The notes under the pieces: model-generated
What the model saw: the letters and a program-made list of their open reading frames with translations, nothing else
What the model was told of the DNA's origin: nothing
Database searches by the model: none
DNA from: Acidobacteriota bacterium
Lineage (GTDB): Bacteria > Acidobacteriota > Holophagae > Acanthopleuribacterales > Acanthopleuribacteraceae
Direction of reading: 5' to 3'
Assembly (NCBI GenBank): GCA_020637335.1
Contig: JACJWC010000017.1
Span: 13,501-77,500 of the forward strand
Length of the DNA: 64,000 bases
Position numbers and translations under genes: made by a program
Shown: in pieces, positions 34,012 through 43,955 of the stretch
Numbering within the stretch: the stretch's first letter is position 1
Layout of the letters: every line of letters starts with the position of its first letter

Positions 34012-36990
34012 GTGGCTGAGCCTTGGCAGACCTACCTAGAAACGAATAACCGCCCGCTTTTCTGCTTGGATGAGCGGATGAACTGTGTTTATGCCAATCG
34101 TCAGGCGGTGTCTGCGCTCAATGTAAGCGGTGTGAATGACCCTGAATGGCAAAAAATTGAGCAGGCCATTCGAGAGCACGGCTGGGAGCAAGCACTTCTG
34201 GAGGGTCCTTCTGGGTCCGGCCCGTTGCGCTTACAGGCCTGGCCGCAAGTCGAGAATTGGCCTTTGGTGCTGGAAATTCTATCCGATGCCAAAATTCCGA
34301 TTGAGCGTGAAACTCAATGGTTGAAGTATGCCCTGGAAGCATCGGGCATGGGCGTTTGGAGTTGGAACCAACAGGATAACAAGGTCTTATGGAGCGAGCA
34401 GGTTGAAGCTATTTTTGGCCTGAAGCCGCGGACTTTTCCAGGCACGTTTGACGCGTATTGTCAGTTGGTTCATCCCGCTGATTTAGAAATGGTCCTTCAG
34501 CGGGTTCAGGAGAGCATGGCGCAAGGCAAGCAGTACACGATCGAGCACCGGGCCGTGCGACCGGACGGCAGCATCCGCTGGATTTGGGCCGTTGGCAAAG
34601 TGCGATTCGACGCGCAGGGCAAGGCCAACGGCATGCTCGGTGCCGTCCTGGATATTTCGCCCCGCAAGCATTTGGAAGCCATGTTGGCCTTGATCAGTCG
34701 GTCTAATGTGGAGAGTCACCCGCAAGGCTTCTTTGAAGGCCTTTTGGATTTGGTCAAGCAAGCCTTGGACTGTGAATCGGCGATTGTGGCCTTGTCTGAG
34801 CCGAGCGATCCACCGCGATTAAAATTGGAATGCGGTCTTGGCATTCATGAAAAATGGGCAGGGGCGTTGCTTCCGTTGGATGCGGAGCCATGGTCAGAAG
34901 TTCTAACCCAGACGCATTTGGTCGTGGCGCAAGGGGCAGAATCGTGCGGCGATCTTTTGCTCAAAGAACAGCAGGCCCAAGCTTTTGCCGGGGTGACTCT
35001 GATCGATGGTGATGGCCAAATTTTGGGTATTTTGGCGGCATTTTCACGGAACCCGTTTGCGCAGATCCAAACCGTTCGTATCCTTTTAGAAGTGATTGCC
35101 TCACGCGCAGCACGCGATATTGAGCGGGCGCATTACCTCAAGACCCTGCAGAACCAATCCTTACTGCTGGAGATCACGCAAAAAACAGCCCAAATTGGGG
35201 GCTGGCAGTGGGATCTTGAGCGCGAGCGGTTTTTTTGGACCAGTGAGACCTTTCAAATCCACCGGATTCCGGCGGGACAAGCGCCCAATTTTGAGGAGCT
35301 CTTGCGGATTTACACGGTGTCCAGCAGGCAACTGTTGCGCTACCACTGGCAGGAGGCACTGGAGACGGGACGTGCCTTTGAAATTGACCTGGAGCTGGAT
35401 TTCAAGGAAGGCTCTCACTGGGTGCGTTGGCGCGGGGTTCCGACTCTGAAACAGGGAGAAATCCTCGCGTTCCACGGATCCGTTCAGGATATTCAGAAAA
35501 ACAAACTGGCTCATTTTGAGAAGGATCGGTTGGTAGCCATCATTCGCGCCATGCCCGACTGTGTCGGTATTTGTGATGCGGCTGGCTTGCTCATGTACCT
35601 CAATCCGGCGGGCCGGCAATTTTTGGGGCTCAAGGCCAACGAAGCGCTAAACCGGCCGTTGCGCACTTATCAACCCGACTCCGAGTACGAGCGGTACGTG
35701 ACGGTCATGTTGCCCGAGGCTGAACGGGAAGGCAGTTGGAGTGGCGAATCGATCTTCATTGATTCGGCCGGTGAAGAGGTTCCAGTTTCGCTGACGCTTT
35801 TGGCACATCGGGACCCGGCTGGAAAAATCGCTTTCCACTCGCTTTTGATTCGCGATTTACGGGCCAAGCGGATCCTGGAAACCCAACTGTTACAGTCCTC
35901 GCGAGTGGAAGCGTTGGGCCGATTAGCCGGTGGAATTGCCCATGATTTTAACAATCTCCTGACTTCCATCATGGGTTTTGCGGACTTGCTGGCCGAGTTT
36001 GTGCCGCAGGGCACTGGAAAGTCGTACCTGGAGCAATTGGTCTACGCCATTGAACGGGGCGCATCGCTCACTGGCCGACTCTTGGCATTTGCGCGCAAAC
36101 AGGTGGTCAACCGCAAAAATTGTTATGTCAACGAGTTGGTGAAAAGTGCCGCGGATATGCTGGGCCGATTATTGGGCGAGGATGTTTCCTTGCGTTTAGA
36201 ATTGGCCACGGATATCCCGACCATGAAGGCAGATCCCTTCCAATTTGAACAGGTCTTGATGAACCTGTGCCTCAATGCGCGTGATGCCTTGCCCCAAGGC
36301 GGCGAGATCGTGGTTCGCACCCGCCTGATCGAGGAGCCCAACGGTCATTGGGTGCAGATGTCCGTCATCGATGAAGGGGTGGGCATGCCGGCTGAGGTCT
36401 TGGAAAAAGTGTATGAACCGTTTTTCACGACCAAGCCGATGGGTAAGGGAACAGGCCTGGGTTTGGCGGTTTGTCACGGGATCCTGTCCCAAAACAAAGG
36501 CCGGATTGAAGTCACTTCCACGGTCGGGGCGGGCACGCAGGTGGTCACCTATTGGCCGCTCAGTGGTGAGTCGCCCAGTGACCGGATCCAAACCTCTGAA
36601 CTACCCCGTTTTGGTAAAGAACGAATCCTTTTGGTGGAAGATGAACCGATGATTCGCGAACTTATCCATAACCTGTTGCAGAAGCTGGGTTACCAGGTCA
36701 CTATTGCCGAGAATGGGCAAGTTGCATCCGAAATCGCACAGGCGCATGTTTTTGATTTAATTGTGACCGACGTGGTCATGCCGAAGATGGGCGGTCTGGA
36801 ACTGGCCAATCTTGTGCGGGAGCAGAATCCGGACCAAAAAATCTTGTTTATGAGCGGTTACACCGACCGCACGACTCAAGACCCTGCTTTCCTGGACGTT
36901 TCCTCTTTTTTTATGGCCAAACCCTTTCATGTCAATGCGTTGGCGTCCATGATTGGGCGGATTATGGAAGGCAAGGAACCGGGTTTTTAA
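34012..36990 (+). CDS. Multi-PAS/GAF hybrid sensor histidine kinase
   Basis: 992 residues, no membrane helix. A short PAS-like domain (1-100); a PAS with PAC (about 108-225, WSWNQQDNKVLWSEQ, then HPADLEMVL); a GAF-like domain (about 230-370); a PAS (about 390-505, WQWDLERERFFWTSETF); a PAS (about 510-630); then the phospho-acceptor box IAHDFNN with H644; an ATPase domain (NLCLNARDALPQGG, GTGLGLAVCHGIL); and a C-terminal receiver (VEDEPM, D920 in IVTDVVMP, MSGYT, AKPF). The HDFNN box is typical of HisKA kinases with a C-terminal receiver. Starts with GTG after TGAGG. A hairpin ends the gene. Confidence 0.92.
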   Translation: MAEPWQTYLETNNRPLFCLDERMNCVYANRQAVSALNVSGVNDPEWQKIEQAIREHGWEQALLEGPSGSGPLRLQAWPQVENWPLVLEILSDAKIPIERETQWLKYALEASGMGVWSWNQQDNKVLWSEQVEAIFGLKPRTFPGTFDAYCQLVHPADLEMVLQRVQESMAQGKQYTIEHRAVRPDGSIRWIWAVGKVRFDAQGKANGMLGAVLDISPRKHLEAMLALISRSNVESHPQGFFEGLLDLVKQALDCESAIVALSEPSDPPRLKLECGLGIHEKWAGALLPLDAEPWSEVLTQTHLVVAQGAESCGDLLLKEQQAQAFAGVTLIDGDGQILGILAAFSRNPFAQIQTVRILLEVIASRAARDIERAHYLKTLQNQSLLLEITQKTAQIGGWQWDLERERFFWTSETFQIHRIPAGQAPNFEELLRIYTVSSRQLLRYHWQEALETGRAFEIDLELDFKEGSHWVRWRGVPTLKQGEILAFHGSVQDIQKNKLAHFEKDRLVAIIRAMPDCVGICDAAGLLMYLNPAGRQFLGLKANEALNRPLRTYQPDSEYERYVTVMLPEAEREGSWSGESIFIDSAGEEVPVSLTLLAHRDPAGKIAFHSLLIRDLRAKRILETQLLQSSRVEALGRLAGGIAHDFNNLLTSIMGFADLLAEFVPQGTGKSYLEQLVYAIERGASLTGRLLAFARKQVVNRKNCYVNELVKSAADMLGRLLGEDVSLRLELATDIPTMKADPFQFEQVLMNLCLNARDALPQGGEIVVRTRLIEEPNGHWVQMSVIDEGVGMPAEVLEKVYEPFFTTKPMGKGTGLGLAVCHGILSQNKGRIEVTSTVGAGTQVVTYWPLSGESPSDRIQTSELPRFGKERILLVEDEPMIRELIHNLLQKLGYQVTIAENGQVASEIAQAHVFDLIVTDVVMPKMGGLELANLVREQNPDQKILFMSGYTDRTTQDPAFLDVSSFFMAKPFHVNALASMIGRIMEGKEPGF

Positions 36991-36991
36991 G

Positions 36992-37017
36992 GGATCGGGC
37001 GGTGTTCCACCCGATCC
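36992..37017. terminator. Shared hairpin between convergent genes
   Basis: GGATCGGG (36992-36999) pairs with CCCGATCC (37010-37017), placed in the 40-bp gap between the converging kinase and peptidase genes. There is no long T-run, so it may be a weak bidirectional terminator. Confidence 0.5.
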
Positions 37018-37030
37018 GAAATCTTGGGGT

Positions 37031-38692
37031 CTACAGTTTGGGGTAGATCGGTTTGATATCGACCGGGATATCGGCAAATCCATCTGTAATGGCTTTAACT
37101 TCTTCCGGCATGATGGCGTATTGGGCCAGGAAGGCCTTGGCGGCATCGTAGTCGCCAAGCGCCTGGATCATACAGACTTTATTGACCAGACTGCGGGTTG
37201 CTTCGACCATTTTCTCGAAGTTAACCGAATAACTTTTCGACTCCGCGTTGTAGCTGAACGCGCCCATTTCCTTCAGGTAGTTGTATTGGAAGGCCGCACC
37301 GCCACCATGTGATTCGTGGACACCAAAGCGCATGGAACGGAACAGGCCGGCAAAGTAGGTGGCTAGCAGTTTGTCCCGGTCCGCTGCGGGCATATCGCCG
37401 CGTTCCATGAGGAAGAGCAGGTTGTAGACGCCCATGATATCGGCCTTGCCTTCTTCAATCTTGGAATAGGTTTCCTGAAGGCGTGCACTCACGGTGGTTT
37501 CCTGGCCATCTACCGTAATGGTGCCGGGTCCGAGTCCGTGGGACAGTTCGTGGAAAAGCACTTCGTTAAAGAAATAATCAAAGTTGAGCAGTGCGCGTTG
37601 GTCTTCGGCCAGAACGCGTTGACCGATCGGGATCAGAATCTGGTCGTATTTGGCGTGCATGACGTTTTTGAGCATGACCTTTTTGGAACCTTTGAGTTCA
37701 CGCACCTTTTCGTCGTTGGGTAAATTGAATGCAATCGTTTGAACGCCGGGCCGGTTATCACCCCCACCCATGACTTGATCGACGACGGCCAGTGGCGATT
37801 CACTGCCGCGTTTAAAGTTTTTGTGCTCATCAGGGATTGGCAGGTTCTTCTCAAAGTCCGGCAGCATGGATTTGTAACGATCCAATTTGGCCGATTCTTC
37901 GGGGTTCCGCACGGTTAAAAAGATCTCGAAAAACGTTTTCAATTCAAACAGGCTGTCGGTGTAGACCTCATAGGGACCAATTGCAACTTCGATTTCGCCA
38001 TTCAAATCCATCCAGGCCATTTCGGATTCCTGGTAGTCATCGGTGCGGAAGGCTGTGGCCCGCAGGGTCAGGAATTTTTTGAGATTTTCGTTTTCGGTGA
38101 GGGCAGCTGCTTCTTCCAGGATTTTCGCTGCGGCCTCAATTTCGCCGGCATAGGCCATCGAATAAGGAACGGCAACGAGCCCTTCTGCTGTGCGTTGAAT
38201 TACGGTGTAAGGACTGCGAAAAGCGGCTTCTTGATCGGGATGATCGGTGACCCACTGCTCAAATTCCTCTTTGATCAAGTCGCTGGGATAAACGCCAGCA
38301 CCCAAGGGGCGCGGGGTTGTGCCATAAAACGGTTCGTTGTGTTTCAAGGTATCCCACGGTCCAAAATGCAGGTCAAACATGGCCAGAACGGATGCTTTAT
38401 TCGGCAGTTGACTGGCTTCGATTTCCGCCCGAATTTCGGGGTTTTTGGCATAGGTTTGTTTCAGATAGATGGAATCGATGAGCGGACCCAACTCGGCGAG
38501 TTTGGAAAGGGTTGCCCGTTCGGAAGGTTTCATAAAGCTCAGATCGACCTGCATCTCGGTGGGTGCGAACTTGGCGACTTCTTGGGCTAAAGTGTCTGTT
38601 TTGGGTTGGGTTTGAGTGGTTTGCGTGTCTGAATTGGATTTTTGGCCGCAGGCCATACAGGCCAGAATGAGGCAACAACTTATCAATCGCAT
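37031..38692 (-). CDS. M49-like zinc metallopeptidase, lipoprotein
   Basis: 553 residues. The lipoprotein signal is MRLISCCLILACMAC (C12 or C15), followed by a Thr/Gln-rich linker. The zinc motif is HELSHGLGPG (H381, E382, H385) with a downstream EEGKAD (413-418) giving further ligands, an arrangement seen in the dipeptidyl-peptidase III (M49) group. Classic M49 has the longer HExxxH, and here the spacing is HExxH. AAGGAGACAC places the start at ATG 38692, though the frame stays open to 38791. It may trim peptides in the periplasm. Confidence 0.8.
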   Translation of the reverse strand: MRLISCCLILACMACGQKSNSDTQTTQTQPKTDTLAQEVAKFAPTEMQVDLSFMKPSERATLSKLAELGPLIDSIYLKQTYAKNPEIRAEIEASQLPNKASVLAMFDLHFGPWDTLKHNEPFYGTTPRPLGAGVYPSDLIKEEFEQWVTDHPDQEAAFRSPYTVIQRTAEGLVAVPYSMAYAGEIEAAAKILEEAAALTENENLKKFLTLRATAFRTDDYQESEMAWMDLNGEIEVAIGPYEVYTDSLFELKTFFEIFLTVRNPEESAKLDRYKSMLPDFEKNLPIPDEHKNFKRGSESPLAVVDQVMGGGDNRPGVQTIAFNLPNDEKVRELKGSKKVMLKNVMHAKYDQILIPIGQRVLAEDQRALLNFDYFFNEVLFHELSHGLGPGTITVDGQETTVSARLQETYSKIEEGKADIMGVYNLLFLMERGDMPAADRDKLLATYFAGLFRSMRFGVHESHGGGAAFQYNYLKEMGAFSYNAESKSYSVNFEKMVEATRSLVNKVCMIQALGDYDAAKAFLAQYAIMPEEVKAITDGFADIPVDIKPIYPKL

Positions 38693-38711
38693 CGTGTCTC
38701 CTTGTAGTGGG

Positions 38712-39422
38712 TTAATCATTCCAGCTTCGTCCGCCTTGAACCGTTTTGAAGCGGTGGCGTGAGCTGGGTTTTTGTTTTTGGGCATAGGCAATCAGGCTGC
38801 CGCAGACGAATCCACCCAAATGGGCCAGGACGGCAACTGGTGAGAGCTTGGCAATCATCTCCGGGATGCCAACCAGGACCTGCGAGGCGATCCAAAGGAT
38901 AACTAAGGCCAAAATGGGTGCGCGGAAATCGTGGCTCTTGCCCAAGAATCGGAATTTCAGTTGGAACATATGATTGTGGAACCAGACGCCATAGGCACCT
39001 AACATGCCAGAAATGGCGCCGCTGGCGCCGATGACAGGTGCACTGGATTCCGTATTAAACAGCACGTGTGTTGCAAAGCCGGCAGCCCCGCAAGCCAGGT
39101 AGAAAAAGAAAAAACCGAGGCTGCCCATGCGCGCCTCTAAATTTCGGGCAGTGAACCAGAAAAAAAGCGCGTTCCAAAAGATATGGCCAAAATTGGCGTG
39201 CAGGAAAAGGGCCCAAATCAGGCTCAACCAGGCTGGCACATGTTGGGGAAAATTCTCGGGCGCAAACCATTGTTGCGGGATGACGCCGCCCAACGAAAAC
39301 GCATTGCCGGGCCCACCTGTCACGCGGTAGGTGGCCAGAAACGAGAGCACCATCAAGCTGAGCAGGATGTAGGTTACTTTGCGCGAACCCCGTAACAGGG
39401 TTTGATCACCAATAAAGAACAT
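38712..39422 (-). CDS. Rhomboid-family intramembrane serine protease
   Basis: 236 residues, six membrane helices. The catalytic Ser lies in GASGAISGMLGAYG and the catalytic His in VLAHLGGFVCGS; HANFGHIFWNALFFW is the conserved N-terminal H-x-N-x-x-H-type segment of helix 2. The frame is open to 39560, but the ATG at 39422 (GGAG upstream) begins just before the first helix and gives the normal size. It lies 19 bp upstream of the metallopeptidase gene on the same strand, so the two are probably cotranscribed. Confidence 0.9.
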   Translation of the reverse strand: MFFIGDQTLLRGSRKVTYILLSLMVLSFLATYRVTGGPGNAFSLGGVIPQQWFAPENFPQHVPAWLSLIWALFLHANFGHIFWNALFFWFTARNLEARMGSLGFFFFYLACGAAGFATHVLFNTESSAPVIGASGAISGMLGAYGVWFHNHMFQLKFRFLGKSHDFRAPILALVILWIASQVLVGIPEMIAKLSPVAVLAHLGGFVCGSLIAYAQKQKPSSRHRFKTVQGGRSWND

Positions 39423-39486
39423 CGCCAAAACTCCGGGCCATAGACTAGCATGAACCGTGCTTGGGTTGGGCCAAGCGATTGTAACT

Positions 39487-40950
39487 TTATGGACTTGCAC
39501 CCGGCGCGGAAGGGGCTGGCGAACTGGGTTGGAAGCCAAAGCGATCCGGTGCACGACCAATCAGAATTACCGCAATAATTTTGGGTACGTACTCTCGTGT
39601 TTCTTCGGGCAAGGCGCGAATGCGGTAGAGGTACCAAAAGTTGCGCTGCTTGATTGGATCCGAAACCTTGCGAATTTCGCCGCGAACCCGGGTTGGTCCC
39701 AAATTGTAGGCGGCCAGGGCCAGCATGATCGAGGATCCCGTGCCGAACTCCAGAATTAAATCGCGAATATAACGACTGGCAGCGTATGTCGCTAGCTTGG
39801 GGTCTAATCGGTCGTCTTGTTGCTTGTTGACTTTAAGGCCATAGGCGCGAGCGGTCGCCGGCAGGAATTGCCAGAGCCCAACCGCGCCAGCTTCGCTGCG
39901 TGCCTGATGCTTCAGACCGCTCTCGACCAAGGCCATATAAGCCAGATCCGGTGGCAGGTTTTGTTCCTTAAAAATAGCTTTCATTTCCATTAAAAAGGGT
40001 TGGGCATCGGTAAGCGCATTCTCCATATGCTCTCGATCTGGGCCTTTGTATCGGGAAATGTAGTAGCGTACCTGTTGGTGGAATTCTGGCGGAATACTGT
40101 ATTCATTTGCGCCGAATTCTTTGAGCAGGCTCTTGATTTCGGACTCGATGGTGTCCGCCTCCTGATCGCGTTTGCCCAGTTCGTAGAGTAGATTGCGTTG
40201 GATTTGCATGGCCCGCCGCTGGTAGTCATTGATCTGCTGGATCAGCTTTTCCATTTCATCGGGATCGTCTGCTTTGGCCAACTGGATTTCCAATTGGGTT
40301 AATTGAGCATCAATTCGGTCCTTGGCAGAGTTGAGTTTGCGCACCGTGAAAAAGAAAAAGGCGCAAACGGAGAGCAATAAAAAGCCTGCGGTTAACAAAG
40401 TGATGCGGTGGCGGCGATGGTGTTTATCGATCAAAGCGCGAACCACATCGGCCATGATGATGTGGGTTTGGCCACTCTGGCTGAAATCGCGCGCCTCGCG
40501 TGCTTTGTGAACGGCGACCTGAACCAAAGCAGCTGTTTTCGATCGGTCCTTGACCGCTTTGGTTTGGCCGGTTTGGAACTGCAGGGTTTCTCCGGCATTG
40601 TGATCTGAAAAATCGGTGATCAAAAACCGGAAACGCGGCCCATTTTTGCCCAGTTGAATAATGTCTCCGGATTGTAAGGCGACTTCCTCAATGGATTCGC
40701 TATTGTGCAAGGTCCCGTTGCGGCTCTGTTTGTCGATTAACCAATATTGGTCCTCGCGGCGTGTGATCTCACAATGGCGACCGGACACAAACGCGCTGCC
40801 CTCACCATCGATGACCAGATCACAGGAGCCGGTGCGGCCGAGCACGAAGACGGGTGCAGAAATGGGCGTGCGCGGTTGCGCGCCGTCTGCAGTCACATTT
40901 TGCAGCCAGGCGAGGCGATCGGATTGGGGAGGGGTTTCAGGCGCGTGCAT
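39487..40950 (-). CDS. FHA domain-TM-lytic transglycosylase fusion
   Basis: 487 residues with an unusual order. An N-terminal FHA phosphothreonine-binding domain (about 33-112, with GRTGSCDLVI, SGRHCEIT and SRNGTLHN) is cytoplasmic. One membrane helix follows at about 184-203 (LLTAGFLLLSVCAFFFFTV), then a periplasmic coiled coil (205-275) and an SLT lytic transglycosylase domain (about 315-450) with catalytic E343 in LVESGLKHQARS, GLWQFLPATARAYGL and ALAAYNLGPTRV. It could link Ser/Thr phosphorylation in the cytoplasm to peptidoglycan cleavage outside (inference). It lies 64 bp upstream of the rhomboid gene. Confidence 0.88.
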   Translation of the reverse strand: MHAPETPPQSDRLAWLQNVTADGAQPRTPISAPVFVLGRTGSCDLVIDGEGSAFVSGRHCEITRREDQYWLIDKQSRNGTLHNSESIEEVALQSGDIIQLGKNGPRFRFLITDFSDHNAGETLQFQTGQTKAVKDRSKTAALVQVAVHKAREARDFSQSGQTHIIMADVVRALIDKHHRRHRITLLTAGFLLLSVCAFFFFTVRKLNSAKDRIDAQLTQLEIQLAKADDPDEMEKLIQQINDYQRRAMQIQRNLLYELGKRDQEADTIESEIKSLLKEFGANEYSIPPEFHQQVRYYISRYKGPDREHMENALTDAQPFLMEMKAIFKEQNLPPDLAYMALVESGLKHQARSEAGAVGLWQFLPATARAYGLKVNKQQDDRLDPKLATYAASRYIRDLILEFGTGSSIMLALAAYNLGPTRVRGEIRKVSDPIKQRNFWYLYRIRALPEETREYVPKIIAVILIGRAPDRFGFQPSSPAPSAPGASP

Positions 40951-41055
40951 GGGAAATTGAAGTCATTTCACCACATTGCCAGATTTTGTAAATCGCTTTT
41001 TGTTGCGGTCAGGATTTTGGGTATGATGGGGGCACCAACCAAGACCGGAGCCAAT

Positions 41056-42675
41056 ATGTTGCTAATGCTGATGTTTTCGATCTGGGCCCAGGGCACGGTG
41101 TACACCAATGCAGTGGCCTACACGCTCGATCCCCAATCGCCCCAAGTCCGCCATTTTGCGGTGGAGAACGGAAAATTTGTATGGCTCGGTCAGGACTTGT
41201 CTGAGCTTGGACCCATGGCCGAATGGCCGCGGATTGATTTGGCGGGAAAAACGGTGTTACCGGGCCTGATTGATGCGCATGCCCACCTCCTGGGTTTGGG
41301 CAATACCTTGTTTGAGGTCGATTTGGTGGGCACTGCGTCCTATCAAGAGGTCATTGATCGGGTGCGCCAATTTGCGGATAAGGTACCCACCGGTCAGTGG
41401 GTGGTTGGACGTGGCTGGGACCAAAACGATTGGGTCCAAAAAGATTTTCCTGATCACCAGGCGCTTTCAAAGGCTATTCCCGACCATCCCGTTTACCTGA
41501 CCCGCGTGGATGGTCATGCTGCCTTGGTCAACACCATGGCGATGGTTCGAGCGGGTTTAACCGCTGAAACGCCGGATCCACCGGGCGGTAAATTGCTGCG
41601 TGCCGATGGCAAACTCACCGGGGTACTCATCGACCTCGCAACCGATTTGGTGGCCTTGCCGCAACTGGATTCTGCCCAGATCGAGGCGCGCCTTCTGGCC
41701 GCAGCTCAACTGGCCAATCGCAACGGGTTGACCGGAATCCACGATGCTGGGGTCAGTGCCAAAGAATTGCGGGCCTACGAGGCGCTTGCCCAAAAGGGTG
41801 ACCTGAGTTTGCGCATCTATGCCATGCTGAGTCAGAACCCCGAGACGCTTAAAGAAGAAATGCCCAAAGGGCTGCGACTCAACGCGTTCGACGGATTTCT
41901 GACCGTGCGCAGCATCAAGTGTTATATGGATGGCGCCTTAGGTTCGCGTGGCGCATGGCTCAAAAAACCCTATAGCGACGATCCGCACCAACACGGGTTG
42001 CAATTGACCCCGGGCCCAGCCATGGATGCCTTGCTGGACCGTGCGCTGCAGGCCGGGTTCCAAGTGAACACCCACGCCATTGGCGATCAAGCCAACGCGT
42101 TTACCCTGGAAGCCTATCATCGTGCGCTTGCCAAGTTGGGTAGTCCCAAGGATCGCCGTTTGCGCATTGAACATGCCCAGGTCCTGGACCCTGCCGATTT
42201 TCACTATTTTGTTGAGGATGGGATCGTGCCGTCCATGCAACCGACCCATTGCACTTCAGATATGCCTTGGGCACCAGATCGACTCGGCTCAGACCGGATC
42301 AAGGGCGCTTACGCCTGGCGATCGCTGCGTGAATTGGGTCTCAAAATTCCCATGGGTTCCGATTTTCCAGTTGAAGGGGTTTCGCCCTGGGATGGCTTGT
42401 ATGCGGCGATAACCACCCAAGACAAGCAGGGTCACCCGCCGAATGGGTATCGACCCGACCAGAAACTGAAGCGCGAGGAGGCGCTCTTGGGATTTACCTT
42501 GTGGGCGGCCTATGGCGCATTTCAGGAAGATCAACTCGGCTCTTTGGAAGTGGGCAAATTCGCCGATTTTGTGGTGATCGACCGCGATTATTTCACATGT
42601 CCTGTCGCACAAATTCCCCAAATCCAGGTCCTTCGAACGGTGGTCCATGGCCAGCAACGGTATGTGCGGGAGTGA
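41056..42675 (+). CDS. Exported metal-dependent amidohydrolase (YtcJ-like)
   Basis: 539 residues. A short signal peptide (MLLMLMFSIWAQG) is followed by the amidohydrolase-3 fold: LPGLIDAHAHLLGLG (metal HxH), a Lys in IKCYMDGALGSRGAW, HAIGDQAN, IEHAQVLDP and GSDFPVEGVSPW. Such enzymes hydrolyse C-N bonds in varied small molecules; the substrate cannot be told. The frame is open well upstream, but CGGAG lies just before ATG 41056 and the longer N-terminus would overlap the divergent FHA gene. Confidence 0.88.
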   Translation: MLLMLMFSIWAQGTVYTNAVAYTLDPQSPQVRHFAVENGKFVWLGQDLSELGPMAEWPRIDLAGKTVLPGLIDAHAHLLGLGNTLFEVDLVGTASYQEVIDRVRQFADKVPTGQWVVGRGWDQNDWVQKDFPDHQALSKAIPDHPVYLTRVDGHAALVNTMAMVRAGLTAETPDPPGGKLLRADGKLTGVLIDLATDLVALPQLDSAQIEARLLAAAQLANRNGLTGIHDAGVSAKELRAYEALAQKGDLSLRIYAMLSQNPETLKEEMPKGLRLNAFDGFLTVRSIKCYMDGALGSRGAWLKKPYSDDPHQHGLQLTPGPAMDALLDRALQAGFQVNTHAIGDQANAFTLEAYHRALAKLGSPKDRRLRIEHAQVLDPADFHYFVEDGIVPSMQPTHCTSDMPWAPDRLGSDRIKGAYAWRSLRELGLKIPMGSDFPVEGVSPWDGLYAAITTQDKQGHPPNGYRPDQKLKREEALLGFTLWAAYGAFQEDQLGSLEVGKFADFVVIDRDYFTCPVAQIPQIQVLRTVVHGQQRYVRE

Positions 42676-42737
42676 GTGATGCGCGGCCCGGAATTTGCTT
42701 GGCCTAATTCAAAATCCCAAGGGCATGGAGCTAACCC

Positions 42738-43838
42738 ATGACTCTTTTTCTCGCCATGCTGTGGATCCAATCCGGATTGCGTTTTGTGCAACCCGATGGC
42801 GATGTCTTTGCGGGCAACACGCAAGTTGTCCTGGAAACGGATCGCGATCCCGAAAATATTGTCGGTTTGGAACTCTTTGTAAACGGGCGTTCCATTCGCT
42901 ACCAGGCTGAATTGCCATTTGAGTTCACGATCGATTTTTCGGAGTATGGTCAGGGCGAAATTGAGCTGAAAGCGGTATTGTCTTTGTTCAGTGGTGATCC
43001 GATCGTCGCCGTAAAAAACGGTCGAAATTTCGCCCAGTTCTTTAATGAGAACGTGGTTTATGTTTCGGTTCCGGTTTTGGTGCAAGGCACGGAAAAAACA
43101 GCGATACCGGAGCTAGGGCCGGAATCTTTTGAGTTGCGGGTCGATGACAAGCTGCAAAAAGTGGAGGAAGTGTATACGACCGAACGCCCGATTAACGTGG
43201 TTGTTCTAATCGATTGTTCAGGCTCCATGGAGGGCCGTTTATCTTTCGTGAAGAGGGGGGTCAACCAGTTTCTCGATTTGTTGAAACCCATCGATCCTGT
43301 TCAAATCATGGGCTTTAATGCGGAAACCTTCCAGGTCTGTGACTTTGAAACGGATAAGGAACTGGTGAAACGCAAGATGGTGCCCATGCGACCGGGCGGC
43401 GATACGAACTTGTACGGTGCGTTGTGGTCCGGGGTCAATGCCGCAACGAAGACCTCAGGCCGGCGTGCGGTGCTTCTGTTCACGGACGGACACCAAGAAG
43501 TCAACAAAAAACCCGAAAATTACCTGGAAAAGAGCCTGGAGGAGTGTGTTCAGCTGGCCCAGTCCAACGGGATTCCCGTCTTTACCATCGGTGTAGGGCC
43601 GGCCGTCGTGCCCGAGATTTTGCAAGCGGTTTCGGATGAAACGGGTGGACGCGCATTTGTCCTGCGCAATCGCGCCAGCATTGTCGAAGCCTTTCAATCA
43701 ATTGGCCATCAACTTGGCCAGCAGTATGTGCTTTGCTACTATTCTGCCAACCATCGGGCCGGCTGGCATACGGTTGATCTGGAAGTCCCGCAGTTCAAAC
43801 TTGAATTGCACTATCCCCAAAGACTTTATTTTCAGTAA
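42738..43838 (+). CDS. VWA-domain protein of the acidobacterial VWFA-related type
   Basis: 366 residues. A weak signal (MTLFLAMLWIQSGL) leads to an N-terminal beta domain (residues 15-140) resembling an Ig-like segment, then a von Willebrand A domain from about 150 with a MIDAS: VVLIDCSGSMEGRL, GGDTNLYGAL and LLFTDGHQEV. The run of ESFELRVDDKLQKVEEV before DCSGSM is typical of the VWFA-related domain common in Acidobacteriota. It probably binds protein partners at the envelope. GGAG precedes the ATG. Confidence 0.85.
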   Translation: MTLFLAMLWIQSGLRFVQPDGDVFAGNTQVVLETDRDPENIVGLELFVNGRSIRYQAELPFEFTIDFSEYGQGEIELKAVLSLFSGDPIVAVKNGRNFAQFFNENVVYVSVPVLVQGTEKTAIPELGPESFELRVDDKLQKVEEVYTTERPINVVVLIDCSGSMEGRLSFVKRGVNQFLDLLKPIDPVQIMGFNAETFQVCDFETDKELVKRKMVPMRPGGDTNLYGALWSGVNAATKTSGRRAVLLFTDGHQEVNKKPENYLEKSLEECVQLAQSNGIPVFTIGVGPAVVPEILQAVSDETGGRAFVLRNRASIVEAFQSIGHQLGQQYVLCYYSANHRAGWHTVDLEVPQFKLELHYPQRLYFQ

Positions 43839-43955
43839 TTAGCCGTGGCCTTTTCGGGTCTTTGAAGTTAATGGGGATTTGAAACAATATTTTCGTGACA
43901 ATCGTAATCCACCCACGTTAATGATAAGGGTTGGGGACATTTTTTTGGGGGAACC

